Assembly: GCA_946408315.1 (NCBI GenBank)
Contig: CAMJRV010000208.1
Coordinates: 1 to 5,289 of the forward strand
DNA from: an uncultured Bacillota bacterium
GTDB lineage: Bacteria > Bacillota > Clostridia > Peptostreptococcales > Anaerovoracaceae
DNA length: 5,289 nt
Direction: 5' to 3'
This document shows positions 1 to 5,289 of this stretch, one piece after another. Positions within the stretch are counted from its first letter, which is position 1, and each line of letters begins with the position of its first letter. The translations under genes were made by a program, and so were the position numbers. The notes below the pieces were generated by a model. The model was given only the letters and a program-made list of their open reading frames with translations, did no database searches and was not told the origin of the DNA.

Positions 1-129
1 GTATTCCATAATCGGTGTTTGACAGTAACTGAACATGTTGCTCGTCTCGGCGAAGAGTGCGGAGAAACCTCTCCGACGCTTGATTTCAGCCACTATCGGC
101 GGGGCTGGCTCTATATTAGCTGTGAATAG
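1..129 (+). CDS. Unrecognised protein, C-terminal fragment (5' end outside window)
   Basis: Reading from base 1, this frame is open for 42 codons to a TAG at 127-129, while the other two plus frames stop within the first 22 bases. The deduced tail ends in HYRRGWLYISCE. I cannot place it in a family. It is Cys- and His-rich (three Cys) and has no clear membrane segment. Its orientation matches the EIIA and HAD genes downstream, so it is most simply the last codons of an upstream gene in the same operon, perhaps a sugar-catabolic or PTS gene (inference from position only). A 42-codon open stretch can arise by chance, and the codon-aligned antisense frame is also open, so the coding assignment is tentative. 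A six-base-pair stem (60-65 with 70-75, loop AACC) lies inside it. Confidence 0.4.
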   Translation, partial: VFHNRCLTVTEHVARLGEECGETSPTLDFSHYRRGWLYISCE

Positions 130-158
130 TAGCAAATCAAATTTCTTAATTTAACAGA

Positions 159-252
159 AGTGACTGTATGTATCTCCCCGAAGAAACCATTACCGGTTTT
201 ATGCGAAGCATACAAAACCGGTGGTTTCCAAGGGGAGATACATACAGTCACT
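159..252. repeat. Large imperfect palindrome (long hairpin) ahead of the EIIA gene
   Basis: The arms 159-179 and 232-252 are perfectly complementary over 21 bp (outer arm GTGACTGTATGTATCTCCCC plus one flanking A-T pair). Inward come a 3x3 internal loop (180-182 / 229-231), a 6-bp stem (183-188 / 223-228), a 3-nt bulge (189-191), a 9-bp stem ACCGGTTTT/AAAACCGGT (192-200 / 214-222), a 2-nt bulge (212-213) and a 4-bp stem (201-204 / 208-211) closed by a GAA triloop. About 40 base pairs fit into 94 nt. No T-run follows either arm, so it is not an ordinary intrinsic terminator. It ends five bases before the EIIA ribosome binding site. It could be a MITE-like or REP-like mobile remnant, an mRNA processing or stability structure within an operon, or a regulatory leader. 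No clear target-site duplication is visible at its edges. Confidence 0.9.
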
Positions 253-256
253 ATAC

Positions 257-263
257 AAGGTGG
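257..263 (+). promoter_or_regulatory. Ribosome binding site of the EIIA gene (decides the start)
   Basis: AAGGTGG lies six bases before the ATG at 270. It supports that start over the in-frame upstream ATG at 168, which lies inside the palindrome, has no good Shine-Dalgarno site, and would add 34 residues that do not resemble the family. Confidence 0.8.
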
Positions 264-269
264 AAACTT

Positions 270-692
270 ATGATTGGAATATTAATTACCGGCCACGGGA
301 CTTTCGCAAGCGGCATCGCCGCCGCAGTCGAAGTCATATTGGGAAAACAGGAGAATTTTGTTACGGTAGATTTCCCGGAAGGCGATACGAAAACGGAATT
401 GGAGCGGAATGTGCAGGACGGACTTTCCCGATTAAGCGACTGCGAGCATATCATTGTTTTTTGTGATCTGCTAAGCGGCTCCCCGTTCAACACGGTCGTT
501 CCCTATGCGATAAAAAATGATAAGATAAAAGTTTTTTTCGGAACAAATCTGGCTATGCTGATGGACCTTACGCTAAAGAGAAACCTGGGCAGCGGCTTTG
601 ACGAGCTGATCGACGGCGCTGTCGAATGCGGAAAATCTCAGGTCGGGATTTTCACTGCGGAAGGTATGGCGGAGGATGACGAGGACTTCTAG
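270..692 (+). CDS. PTS system mannose/fructose/sorbose-family EIIA component
   Basis: This is a cytoplasmic phosphocarrier of the mannose-class phosphotransferase system. It takes phosphate from HPr onto a histidine and passes it to an EIIB partner during sugar uptake. With the ATG at 270 the protein has 140 residues, the usual length for a free EIIA-Man domain. The N-terminus MIGILITGHGTFASG carries the phosphorylated His9 in the family's GHG context. The DLLSGSPFN stretch (about residues 65-73) matches the conserved D-L-x-G-G-S-P-x-N loop, with Ser for the first Gly. FFGTNLAMLMDL is the typical later core strand and helix. The tail is very acidic (EGMAEDDEDF). It probably shares an operon with the HAD gene 26 nt downstream. 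No EIIB, EIIC or EIID gene is visible; they may lie to the left of the window. Sugar specificity cannot be told from EIIA. The family call is secure. Confidence 0.93.
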   Translation: MIGILITGHGTFASGIAAAVEVILGKQENFVTVDFPEGDTKTELERNVQDGLSRLSDCEHIIVFCDLLSGSPFNTVVPYAIKNDKIKVFFGTNLAMLMDLTLKRNLGSGFDELIDGAVECGKSQVGIFTAEGMAEDDEDF

Positions 693-718
693 ATCGGTAT
701 CGATAGGAGAATGAAGAT

Positions 719-1381
719 ATGAAGAAAATAAACAGGAATCTAAAAGCGGTGTTGTTTGATATGGACGGTGTGCTGATCGACAGCGAGACGGTATACATGG
801 ATATCCTCTATTCCAATCTCGTTCAGAAATACGGGTTTCTGAACCGGGAGGATCTCTATCCCATCGTAGGAATGGACAATGAGTCGACGCACCTGTTCCT
901 GTATCAGGTAACGCGTGAACCGTTGGACAACACGGCGTTTGATTTATATATGGAGGCTGTTTATCGGGATATGCATGTGGACGACTATAAAGATATCTTA
1001 AATCCGGGAGTCATGGAAACCCTGGAATTTCTGAAAAAAAAGAAGTTCAAAATGGCCCTGGCGTCCTCCTCTAAAATGTATCTCATAGAAAAAGTGTTGG
1101 AGCAGTGTGGAATAGCATCCTTTTTCGACTATGTGATCAGCGGGGAACAGTTTGCAGAAAGCAAGCCGAACCCCGAGATATATCTCACCGCGATGCGGGA
1201 GATCGGCTGTACCCCCGACGAGTGTATCGTCGTCGAAGATTCAAGCTATGGAATCGAGGCTGGGCTTTCGGCAGGTACATATGTGATCGCAAAGAAAGAT
1301 GAAAGATTTAACATCGACCAGTCAAAGGCGGATCACCAGATCGATGCAATCGATGAAATCATAGAGCTGCTGATAGATTAG
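719..1381 (+). CDS. HAD-superfamily hydrolase, beta-phosphoglucomutase/phosphatase-like
   Basis: This 220-residue cytoplasmic HAD subfamily IA enzyme most likely removes or moves phosphate on a sugar phosphate. All four catalytic motifs are visible. Motif I is FDMDGVLIDSE, with nucleophile Asp14 and acid/base Asp16. Motif II is Ser116 in ALASSS. Motif III is Lys149 in ESKPNPEIY. Motif IV is Glu173-Asp174 in VVEDSSYGIEAG. A helical cap domain occupies roughly residues 20-90. Length and the VxEDSxxGIxAGxxAG pattern fit the beta-phosphoglucomutase / sugar-phosphatase group, and sequence alone does not separate mutase from phosphatase. The start is supported by AGGAGA at 705-710. A three-codon ORF (ATG AAG ATA TGA, 711-722) overlaps the start codon. 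The gene follows EIIA by 26 nt with no terminator between, suggesting that it processes an imported sugar phosphate. A strong terminator follows it. Confidence 0.92.
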   Translation: MKKINRNLKAVLFDMDGVLIDSETVYMDILYSNLVQKYGFLNREDLYPIVGMDNESTHLFLYQVTREPLDNTAFDLYMEAVYRDMHVDDYKDILNPGVMETLEFLKKKKFKMALASSSKMYLIEKVLEQCGIASFFDYVISGEQFAESKPNPEIYLTAMREIGCTPDECIVVEDSSYGIEAGLSAGTYVIAKKDERFNIDQSKADHQIDAIDEIIELLID

Positions 1382-1403
1382 AAAATTTTCATTACCGTCA
1401 TGG

Positions 1404-1446
1404 GCCAGGCCGCACGATCGCAAAGAGAACGCCGTCTGGCTTTTTT
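1404..1446 (+). terminator. Rho-independent terminator after the EIIA-HAD operon
   Basis: GCCAGGC (1404-1410) pairs with GTCTGGC (1434-1440) through seven pairs including one G-U. A C-C mismatch and two more GC pairs extend the stem inward. Six T residues follow directly (1441-1446). It begins 22 nt after the HAD stop codon. Confidence 0.85.
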
Positions 1447-1495
1447 GCGTATCTGGCCTGTTCCTATTCATATTCTGAGAAAAAACGCTCATTCA

Positions 1496-1524
1496 TTGAC
1501 TATTGCAACTATTAATGTTATTTT
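1496..1524 (+). promoter_or_regulatory. Predicted sigma-A promoter of the UTRA/GntR operon
   Basis: TTGACT at 1496-1501 (5/6 to consensus) is separated by 17 bp from TATTTT at 1519-1524 (4/6). It lies just after the terminator of the previous operon and about 55 nt before the GTG start at 1578, implying a leader of roughly 45-50 nt. The surroundings are AT-rich, with ATTAA at 1511-1515 and TTAAT at 1536-1540 in inverted orientation around the -10. This could be part of an autoregulatory operator, but the match is weak. Confidence 0.6.
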
Positions 1525-1577
1525 GGTAATGGCTGTTAATTTAAAGTCGAGCTGATGATGAAAAAAGGGGTGAGAAA

Positions 1578-2096
1578 GTGCCTGATAAAGAAATATATAT
1601 TGTGAGAGATCTGGATAATTTCGCATCCGTAACACAAAAAATTGAATCGCTGGATCTGGAACATGAATGCAAGGTGCTGAACGTTGAAATTAAGGAGTCC
1701 AATCTTTATATCAGCCGGAAATTAGGTGTGCCGCTGGCTTCGGAAGTTCTGTATATCGAACGATTGAGAATCGTGGGGGGAATTCCCAAAAGCATAGAAA
1801 AGGTTTACATGCCCTACGATAAAGTAAAGGGGATTGAAAACGAAAATTTGGAATCCAACTCGCTGTATCTGCTGCTGGATAAACTTTTCGGATATGTGAT
1901 TCAGGAACGGGAAGAAGAGATTCTTATCGTTGAATCGAGTGAGGAAGAGCGAAAATTACTGCGGACGGACGATGAAGAAGTGCTGTTGATCAAAGGGTAC
2001 ACCAACATGGGCGGTGAAGTGCCCCACGAGTATTTTGAAATCGTATCGATAACCGATTTTTATAGATTTAGGAGTACGGCCTATCATGGTAAATAA
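1578..2096 (+). CDS. Stand-alone UTRA-domain protein lacking the GntR DNA-binding domain
   Basis: The 172-residue product aligns by eye with the UTRA effector-binding and dimerisation domain found at the C-terminus of HutC-type GntR regulators, over nearly its whole length. Visible landmarks are the first helix after about residue 17, YIERLRIVGGIPKSIEKVYMP (59-79, matching the usual RLR-x-x-DG-x-P-x-x-x-E-x-x-YLP), SNSLYLLLDKLFG (93-105), a later alpha/beta segment with many acidic residues (QEREEE, SSEEER, TDDEE) and the closing DFYRFRS. No winged helix precedes it. The frame has a TAA at 1542-1544, and the GTG start at 1578 has a good ribosome site (AAGGGGTGAG, 1565-1574). It may be a co-sensor that dimerises with the GntR protein encoded by the next gene, which it overlaps by 11 nt, or a decayed regulator. 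The effector is unknown. The domain call is good; the role is inferred. Confidence 0.78.
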   Translation: MPDKEIYIVRDLDNFASVTQKIESLDLEHECKVLNVEIKESNLYISRKLGVPLASEVLYIERLRIVGGIPKSIEKVYMPYDKVKGIENENLESNSLYLLLDKLFGYVIQEREEEILIVESSEEERKLLRTDDEEVLLIKGYTNMGGEVPHEYFEIVSITDFYRFRSTAYHGK

Positions 2097-2811
2097 TGAA
2101 GCGATTTATGTTCAACTGAAAAACAGTATCAAATCAAAAATTCTGCGAGGCGAATACTGTCTTGGCGATAAGCTTGATTCCGAACGTTCTATGGCTGAAA
2201 AATACGGTATAAACCGCCAAACGGTAAGGAAGGCAGTGAAGCGTTTGGAGGAAGAGGGATATCTGGCCTCAAGTCAGGGGAAGGGGACCTTCGTTGTTAA
2301 GATTCCCCAGGAAACGGACAGAATTGACGTGGGCCCTTCCGGAACGCTGAGTCTGAGCGCCGAAATCAGGCAAAGAGGATTTGAAGCTTCGAGAGATATC
2401 ATTTCCTTTGGCAGGATTACCAGCCAGAATCAGAAAGATAAGTTTCCCAACAGTGATGAGATCTATGAGATCATCCGTCTTTTAAAGATCAATGACAGAC
2501 CGTACGCACTGCAGGAATCTTACCTTCCCGCGGACAAATTTCCCGACGCCGACAGATATGATTTTGCGGAGGGCTCCCTGTATGAATATATGGGTATATA
2601 CGACAGAGAGCCGGAACGGGTGGTCTCCTATTTGAAAATTGATAAAGCGCCTGAAAAATACGCCAGGCTTTTAGAGCACCCGGCGAATAAAAATCTCTTT
2701 ATATTTGATTATCTGGGCTACGACAGGGATAATGAGCTTGTGGAATACACGCTCTCTTATCACCTGCCGCAATATACGAAATTCAAGTACCTGCTCAAAC
2801 GCCCCCGTTAG
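2086..2811 (+). CDS. GntR-family transcriptional regulator (HutC/UTRA subfamily)
   Basis: This is a 241-residue DNA-binding repressor or activator, normally a dimer that lets go of its operator when a small metabolite, often a sugar phosphate, binds the UTRA domain. The N-terminal winged helix spans about residues 5-72: AIYVQLKNSIKSKILRGEY, then GDKLDSERSMAEKYGINRQTVRKAVKRLEEEGYL with the recognition helix around 43-54, and the wing GKGTFV at 65-70. The UTRA domain runs from about residue 85 to 238, with RPYALQESYLP (138-148), EGSLYEYMGI (162-171) and a C-terminal strand near VEYTLSYHLP. The length is normal for the subfamily. The start overlaps the stop of the preceding UTRA-only gene, with AGGAG at 2070-2074 eleven bases upstream, so translation is probably coupled. 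Its own UTRA is quite different in sequence from the stand-alone one, arguing against a recent duplication. Likely targets are its own promoter and possibly the adjacent PTS operon (inference). Confidence 0.92.
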   Translation: MVNNEAIYVQLKNSIKSKILRGEYCLGDKLDSERSMAEKYGINRQTVRKAVKRLEEEGYLASSQGKGTFVVKIPQETDRIDVGPSGTLSLSAEIRQRGFEASRDIISFGRITSQNQKDKFPNSDEIYEIIRLLKINDRPYALQESYLPADKFPDADRYDFAEGSLYEYMGIYDREPERVVSYLKIDKAPEKYARLLEHPANKNLFIFDYLGYDRDNELVEYTLSYHLPQYTKFKYLLKRPR

Positions 2812-2840
2812 ACGATTCAAACGCTCCTGCTAGACGATTC
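2795..2840. repeat. 22-bp tandem duplication at the convergent gene ends
   Basis: The 24-nt segment 2795-2818 recurs at 2817-2840 with only three mismatches (period 22 bp). Each copy begins TCAAACGC and ends TAGACGATTC. The first copy holds the TAG stop of the GntR gene; the second holds the CTA that is the minus-strand stop of the ABC-F gene. A degenerate partial third copy (TCGAAGCGTCC) may start at 2839. Confidence 0.85.
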
Positions 2841-4383
2841 GAAGCGTCCAGTCCTCGATGTTCCAGACGTCGGTGATCCAATCTTCATAGAATTCGGGTT
2901 CGTGGCAGACAAGCAGGATCGTGCCCTTAAATTCGATCAGGGCTTTCTTTAATTCCTCTTTTGCATCTACATCCAGATGGTTGGTAGGCTCGTCCAAAAC
3001 CAGCCAGTTGGCCTCTCGCTGCATCAGCTTACAGAGCCTTACCTTGGCGTTTTCTCCTCCGCTCAGCACCTTCATCTGACTGGTGATATGCTCATTGGTC
3101 AGTCCGCATTTTGCCAGCGCAGAGCGGACCTCAGCGTTGGTGTAGGAAGGAAACTCACGCCAGAGGGATTCCAGTGCCGTTTCCGAATTGTCGCGCTCGG
3201 CTTCCTGCTCGAAATAGCCGGGCTGAAGAAAATCTCCGAGCTCCAGCTTGCCGGATATGGCCTTGATACTGCCCAGAATCGTTTTCAGCAGGGTGGTCTT
3301 TCCCAGTCCGTTGGTGCCGATGACGGCGATTTTCTGCCCCCGCTCCAGAGCGAAGGTCACCGGACGGGTCAGAGGCTCTTCGTATCCCAGTACCAGATCC
3401 GTTCCTTCCACGATAAAGCGGCTTGGCGTTCTGGCCTCCTTGAAGCTGAAGGATGGCTTCGGCTTTTCCCTGGGCTTTTCCAGGACTTCCATCTTGTCGA
3501 GCATCTTCTGCCTGCTGTTGGCCATTCCGCGGGTTGCGACCCTGGCCTTGTTTCTGGCGATAAAATCCTCCATCCGTTCGATTTCCTGCTGCTGCTTTTC
3601 GTAAGCTTTAAGCTCCTGACTCCGCTTCACTTCATACATCTGCATGAATTTTTCATAATTTCCAGAATAACGGGTCAGCTCGCCGTCGTTGACATGATAG
3701 ATGACATTGATGACGGAATTGAGGAATTCCATGTCGTGGGACACGAGAATGAAGCTGTTTTCATAGTTCTGAAGATATTTTTTCAGCCACTCGATATGCT
3801 CCATATCGAGATAGTTGGTCGGCTCGTCCAAAATCAGAATAGAGGGGTCCTGGAGCAGCAGCTTGGTCAGAAGGACCTTGGTTCGCTGACCGCCGCTCAG
3901 ATCCGAAACGTCTTTCTCAAGGCCGATGCTTCCCAGACCAAGACCGTTGGCGATTTCCTCGATCTTGGCGTCCAGGGTATAGAAGCCGCTGTGCTCAAGG
4001 ATATGCTGGATTTCTCCCGCATCCTCCATCATTTCCTCGATCCCGTCCTCTGCCGTGGCCATGGAATCATAAAGACTGAGCATTTCCTTTTCCAGATCGA
4101 GCATATGCTGAAACGCCTCCCGGAGCGCATCCCGGATCGTCATGCCTTTCTTCAAGGAAGAGTGCTGATCCAGATAGCCTACGGTCACGCGCTTGGACCA
4201 TTCGACCTTGCCTTCGTCCGGCGACAGCTGTCCCGTTATAATGTTCAGAAAGGTGGATTTTCCTTCGCCGTTGGCGCCGATAAGACCGATATGTTCTCCC
4301 TTCAGCAGGCGGAAGGACGCGTCCTCCAATATTCTTCTCCCACCAAATCCGTGGGTTACGTTTTCCACTGTTAATAAACTCAT
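2830..4383 (-). CDS. ABC-F family ATPase, YfmM-like
   Basis: This 517-residue soluble protein has two ABC ATPase domains and no membrane segments, as in ABC-F proteins that bind the ribosomal E site and relieve stalled translation or protect against antibiotics. NBD1 has Walker A GANGEGKST (36-44), signature LSGGQ (162-166), Walker B ILILDE with catalytic Glu187, and His216. A charged helical linker occupies about residues 243-310. NBD2 has Walker A GTNGLGKTT (356-364), signature LSGGE (440-444), Walker B LVLDE with Glu465, and His494. All catalytic residues are intact. Length and the N-terminus MSLLTVENVTHGFGGRRIL recall Bacillus subtilis YfmM, from memory; the subfamily is less certain than the family. 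The ATG at 4383 is preceded by GGGAG seven bases upstream. Nothing shows whether it gives antibiotic resistance: no leader peptide or attenuator is visible in its short 5' region. Confidence 0.94.
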   Translation of the reverse strand: MSLLTVENVTHGFGGRRILEDASFRLLKGEHIGLIGANGEGKSTFLNIITGQLSPDEGKVEWSKRVTVGYLDQHSSLKKGMTIRDALREAFQHMLDLEKEMLSLYDSMATAEDGIEEMMEDAGEIQHILEHSGFYTLDAKIEEIANGLGLGSIGLEKDVSDLSGGQRTKVLLTKLLLQDPSILILDEPTNYLDMEHIEWLKKYLQNYENSFILVSHDMEFLNSVINVIYHVNDGELTRYSGNYEKFMQMYEVKRSQELKAYEKQQQEIERMEDFIARNKARVATRGMANSRQKMLDKMEVLEKPREKPKPSFSFKEARTPSRFIVEGTDLVLGYEEPLTRPVTFALERGQKIAVIGTNGLGKTTLLKTILGSIKAISGKLELGDFLQPGYFEQEAERDNSETALESLWREFPSYTNAEVRSALAKCGLTNEHITSQMKVLSGGENAKVRLCKLMQREANWLVLDEPTNHLDVDAKEELKKALIEFKGTILLVCHEPEFYEDWITDVWNIEDWTLRIV

Positions 4384-4418
4384 TTTTTTTCTCCCGATAA
4401 AATACGAAATACCTCATT

Positions 4419-4447
4419 ATTCTATCGATTAACGGGTATTATGTCAA
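4419..4447 (-). promoter_or_regulatory. Predicted sigma-A promoter of the ABC-F gene
   Basis: On the minus strand TTGACA (4447-4442, a perfect -35) is followed after 17 bp by TAGAAT (4424-4419, 5/6). Transcription would start around 4412, giving a leader of about 30 nt. This is too short for the attenuators found before some inducible ABC-F resistance genes, so expression is probably constitutive. Confidence 0.8.
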
Positions 4448-4459
4448 TGGATTATTTGC

Positions 4460-4488
4460 TTGACTTCACAGGAAGCCTGCCATATTCT
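4460..4488 (+). promoter_or_regulatory. Predicted sigma-A promoter of the AEC permease gene
   Basis: TTGACT (4460-4465, 5/6) is followed after 17 bp by TATTCT (4483-4488, 4/6), giving a leader of about 25 nt. An 11-bp dyad, CAGG-AAG-CCTG (4469-4479), sits in the spacer and could be an operator half-site pair. The -35 lies 12 bp from that of the divergent ABC-F promoter. Confidence 0.65.
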
Positions 4489-4518
4489 AAAGAAAGTGCA
4501 CAGACAGGAGGGTAGCGC

Positions 4519-5289
4519 ATGACTTTAATATTTGCCAAGATTTTCAGCGTATTCAGTATCTCATTGATCGGTTACATCGCGAACCGGATTCGATGGCTGC
4601 CGGTGGAATCCACCCGATATCTTTCCCTGCTTCTGATCAACATCGCAAGCCCGTGTCTTGTCGTCTACTCCATGAGCCAGCAGGAACTGAGCCCCGAAAC
4701 GGTTTCTTCCGTGGTTCAGACAGCAGGGCTGATGATTCTGGCGCTGGCCGTGGCTTCCGTGATTGCATTTTTTATTGTCAAGCTTATGAAGGCGCCGATC
4801 GAGGACCGCAGCGTCTATCAGGTAACGCTTGTACTGCCGAACTGTGGATTTATGGGATTTCCGCTTTCCCTGGCCGTCTTTGGCGAGAAGGGACTCTTTT
4901 TGACGATTATCGCCAACGCGGTCTTTACCCTTTACGTTTATTCCGCCGGTGTATTGATGCTGATCTCCGGCAGGAGCGAAAAGCTCACTCTAAAGACTGC
5001 GGTAAAATCCATGATCTCCACGCCTGTCGTTTCCAGCGTAGCCGGCCTGCTGATCTTTGCCCTGGGAATCCGGCTGCCAGATTTGCTTGCGGACTTCCTG
5101 AACACCGTAGGAGGGATTACCATTCCTCTGTCCATGATCATTATAGGAATCCAGCTTGCCGAAAGCCGGGTAGGGGAAGTGCTGAATAATAAACACATCT
5201 ATGAAACCCTGGTGCTCAAGCTCGCCATTCTGCCGGCAATTCTGTTCGGAATTTTCATGTGGCTTCCGATCAGTCCGTTCGTTCTCTGC
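4519..5289 (+). CDS. AEC-family (auxin efflux carrier-like) permease, 3' end outside window
   Basis: This is an inner-membrane transporter of the AEC / membrane transport protein family, whose bacterial members include malate and malonate carriers and many of unknown substrate. The frame is open for 257 codons to the window edge; the family usually has about 300-320 residues, so some 50-60 are missing. Hydrophobic segments lie near residues 1-21, 36-53, 66-88, 102-121, 126-149, 166-184, 197-214 and 230-250. The family's characteristic broken helix is seen as LVLPNCGFMGFPLSLAVFG (104-122, usual pattern GNxGFxGxP). The segment ITIPLSMIIIGIQLAE (200-215) matches the conserved TP-L-x-x-x-x-G-x-x-L. 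The start is set by AGGAGG (4506-4511) seven bases before the ATG. Substrate cannot be inferred. It is divergent from the ABC-F gene and no partner gene is visible. Confidence 0.88.
   Translation, partial: MTLIFAKIFSVFSISLIGYIANRIRWLPVESTRYLSLLLINIASPCLVVYSMSQQELSPETVSSVVQTAGLMILALAVASVIAFFIVKLMKAPIEDRSVYQVTLVLPNCGFMGFPLSLAVFGEKGLFLTIIANAVFTLYVYSAGVLMLISGRSEKLTLKTAVKSMISTPVVSSVAGLLIFALGIRLPDLLADFLNTVGGITIPLSMIIIGIQLAESRVGEVLNNKHIYETLVLKLAILPAILFGIFMWLPISPFVLC

Noticed and set aside
80..117. Possible promoter TTGATT ... TATATT ahead of the EIIA gene
   Set aside because: The spacer would be 26 bp, far from the 16-18 bp needed.
159..252. Retron msd-like or intrinsic-terminator interpretation of the long hairpin
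   Set aside because: No reverse transcriptase gene lies in the window, and no T-run follows either arm.
168..269. N-terminal extension of EIIA starting at the ATG at 168 inside the palindrome (34 extra residues)
   Set aside because: The extension is encoded by the hairpin, has no good ribosome site and does not resemble EIIA proteins. The ATG at 270 has AAGGTGG at proper spacing and gives the standard N-terminus.
1555..1605. Short ORF of 16 codons overlapping the start of the UTRA-only gene
   Set aside because: It has no ribosome site ahead of it and lies out of frame with the GTG start at 1578, which has a strong one.
2977..4374. Long open frame on the plus strand (465 codons)
   Set aside because: It is antisense to the ABC-F gene, whose complete set of ATPase motifs explains the region; the antisense product shows no recognisable domain.
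4593..5189. Plus-strand frame of 198 codons overlapping the permease
   Set aside because: It is an out-of-frame shadow. The frame from 4519 gives a hydrophobic AEC-family protein with a strong ribosome site and runs off the window edge.

Overview
The window looks like chromosomal DNA of a low-to-mid G+C Firmicute, most likely a Clostridia-type anaerobe. The reasons are strong purine-rich Shine-Dalgarno sites, sigma-A type promoters with 17-bp spacers, a GC-stem plus T-run terminator, and the gene families present (mannose-family PTS EIIA, GntR/UTRA regulators, an ABC-F ATPase resembling Bacillus YfmM). No tRNA, rRNA, CRISPR array, insertion sequence or phage gene was seen.

Layout, left to right. 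Bases 1-129 are probably the 3' end of a plus-strand gene that enters from the left; I do not recognise its product. A 140-nt gap follows, filled mostly by a very large imperfect palindrome (159-252, with 21 perfectly paired outer base pairs) that ends just before the ribosome binding site of the next gene. Next come a mannose-family PTS EIIA protein (270-692) and a HAD phosphatase or phosphomutase (719-1381), 26 nt apart and presumably co-transcribed. A Rho-independent terminator (1404-1446) closes this unit.

A new promoter (1496-1524) drives a two-gene regulator operon. The first product (1578-2096) is a complete UTRA effector-binding domain with no DNA-binding domain. The second (2086-2811) is a normal GntR winged-helix plus UTRA repressor. 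The two genes overlap by 11 nt, so their translation is probably coupled. A ligand-sensing partner without DNA binding, made together with a full repressor, is the most interesting protein-level feature here.

On the minus strand, an ABC-F ATPase (4383-2830) converges on the regulator operon with only 18 nt between stop codons. That junction carries a 22-bp tandem duplication that includes both stop codons. The ABC-F gene and a plus-strand AEC-family permease (4519 to the right edge, truncated) are divergently transcribed from two well-formed promoters whose -35 boxes lie 12 bp apart.

How the genes may work together: the left operon fits sugar uptake and sugar-phosphate processing, and the UTRA regulators are of the type that sense sugar phosphates or other small metabolites, so they may control the neighbouring PTS genes. 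This is inference from position. The ABC-F protein (ribosome-associated) and the AEC permease look functionally separate from the sugar module.
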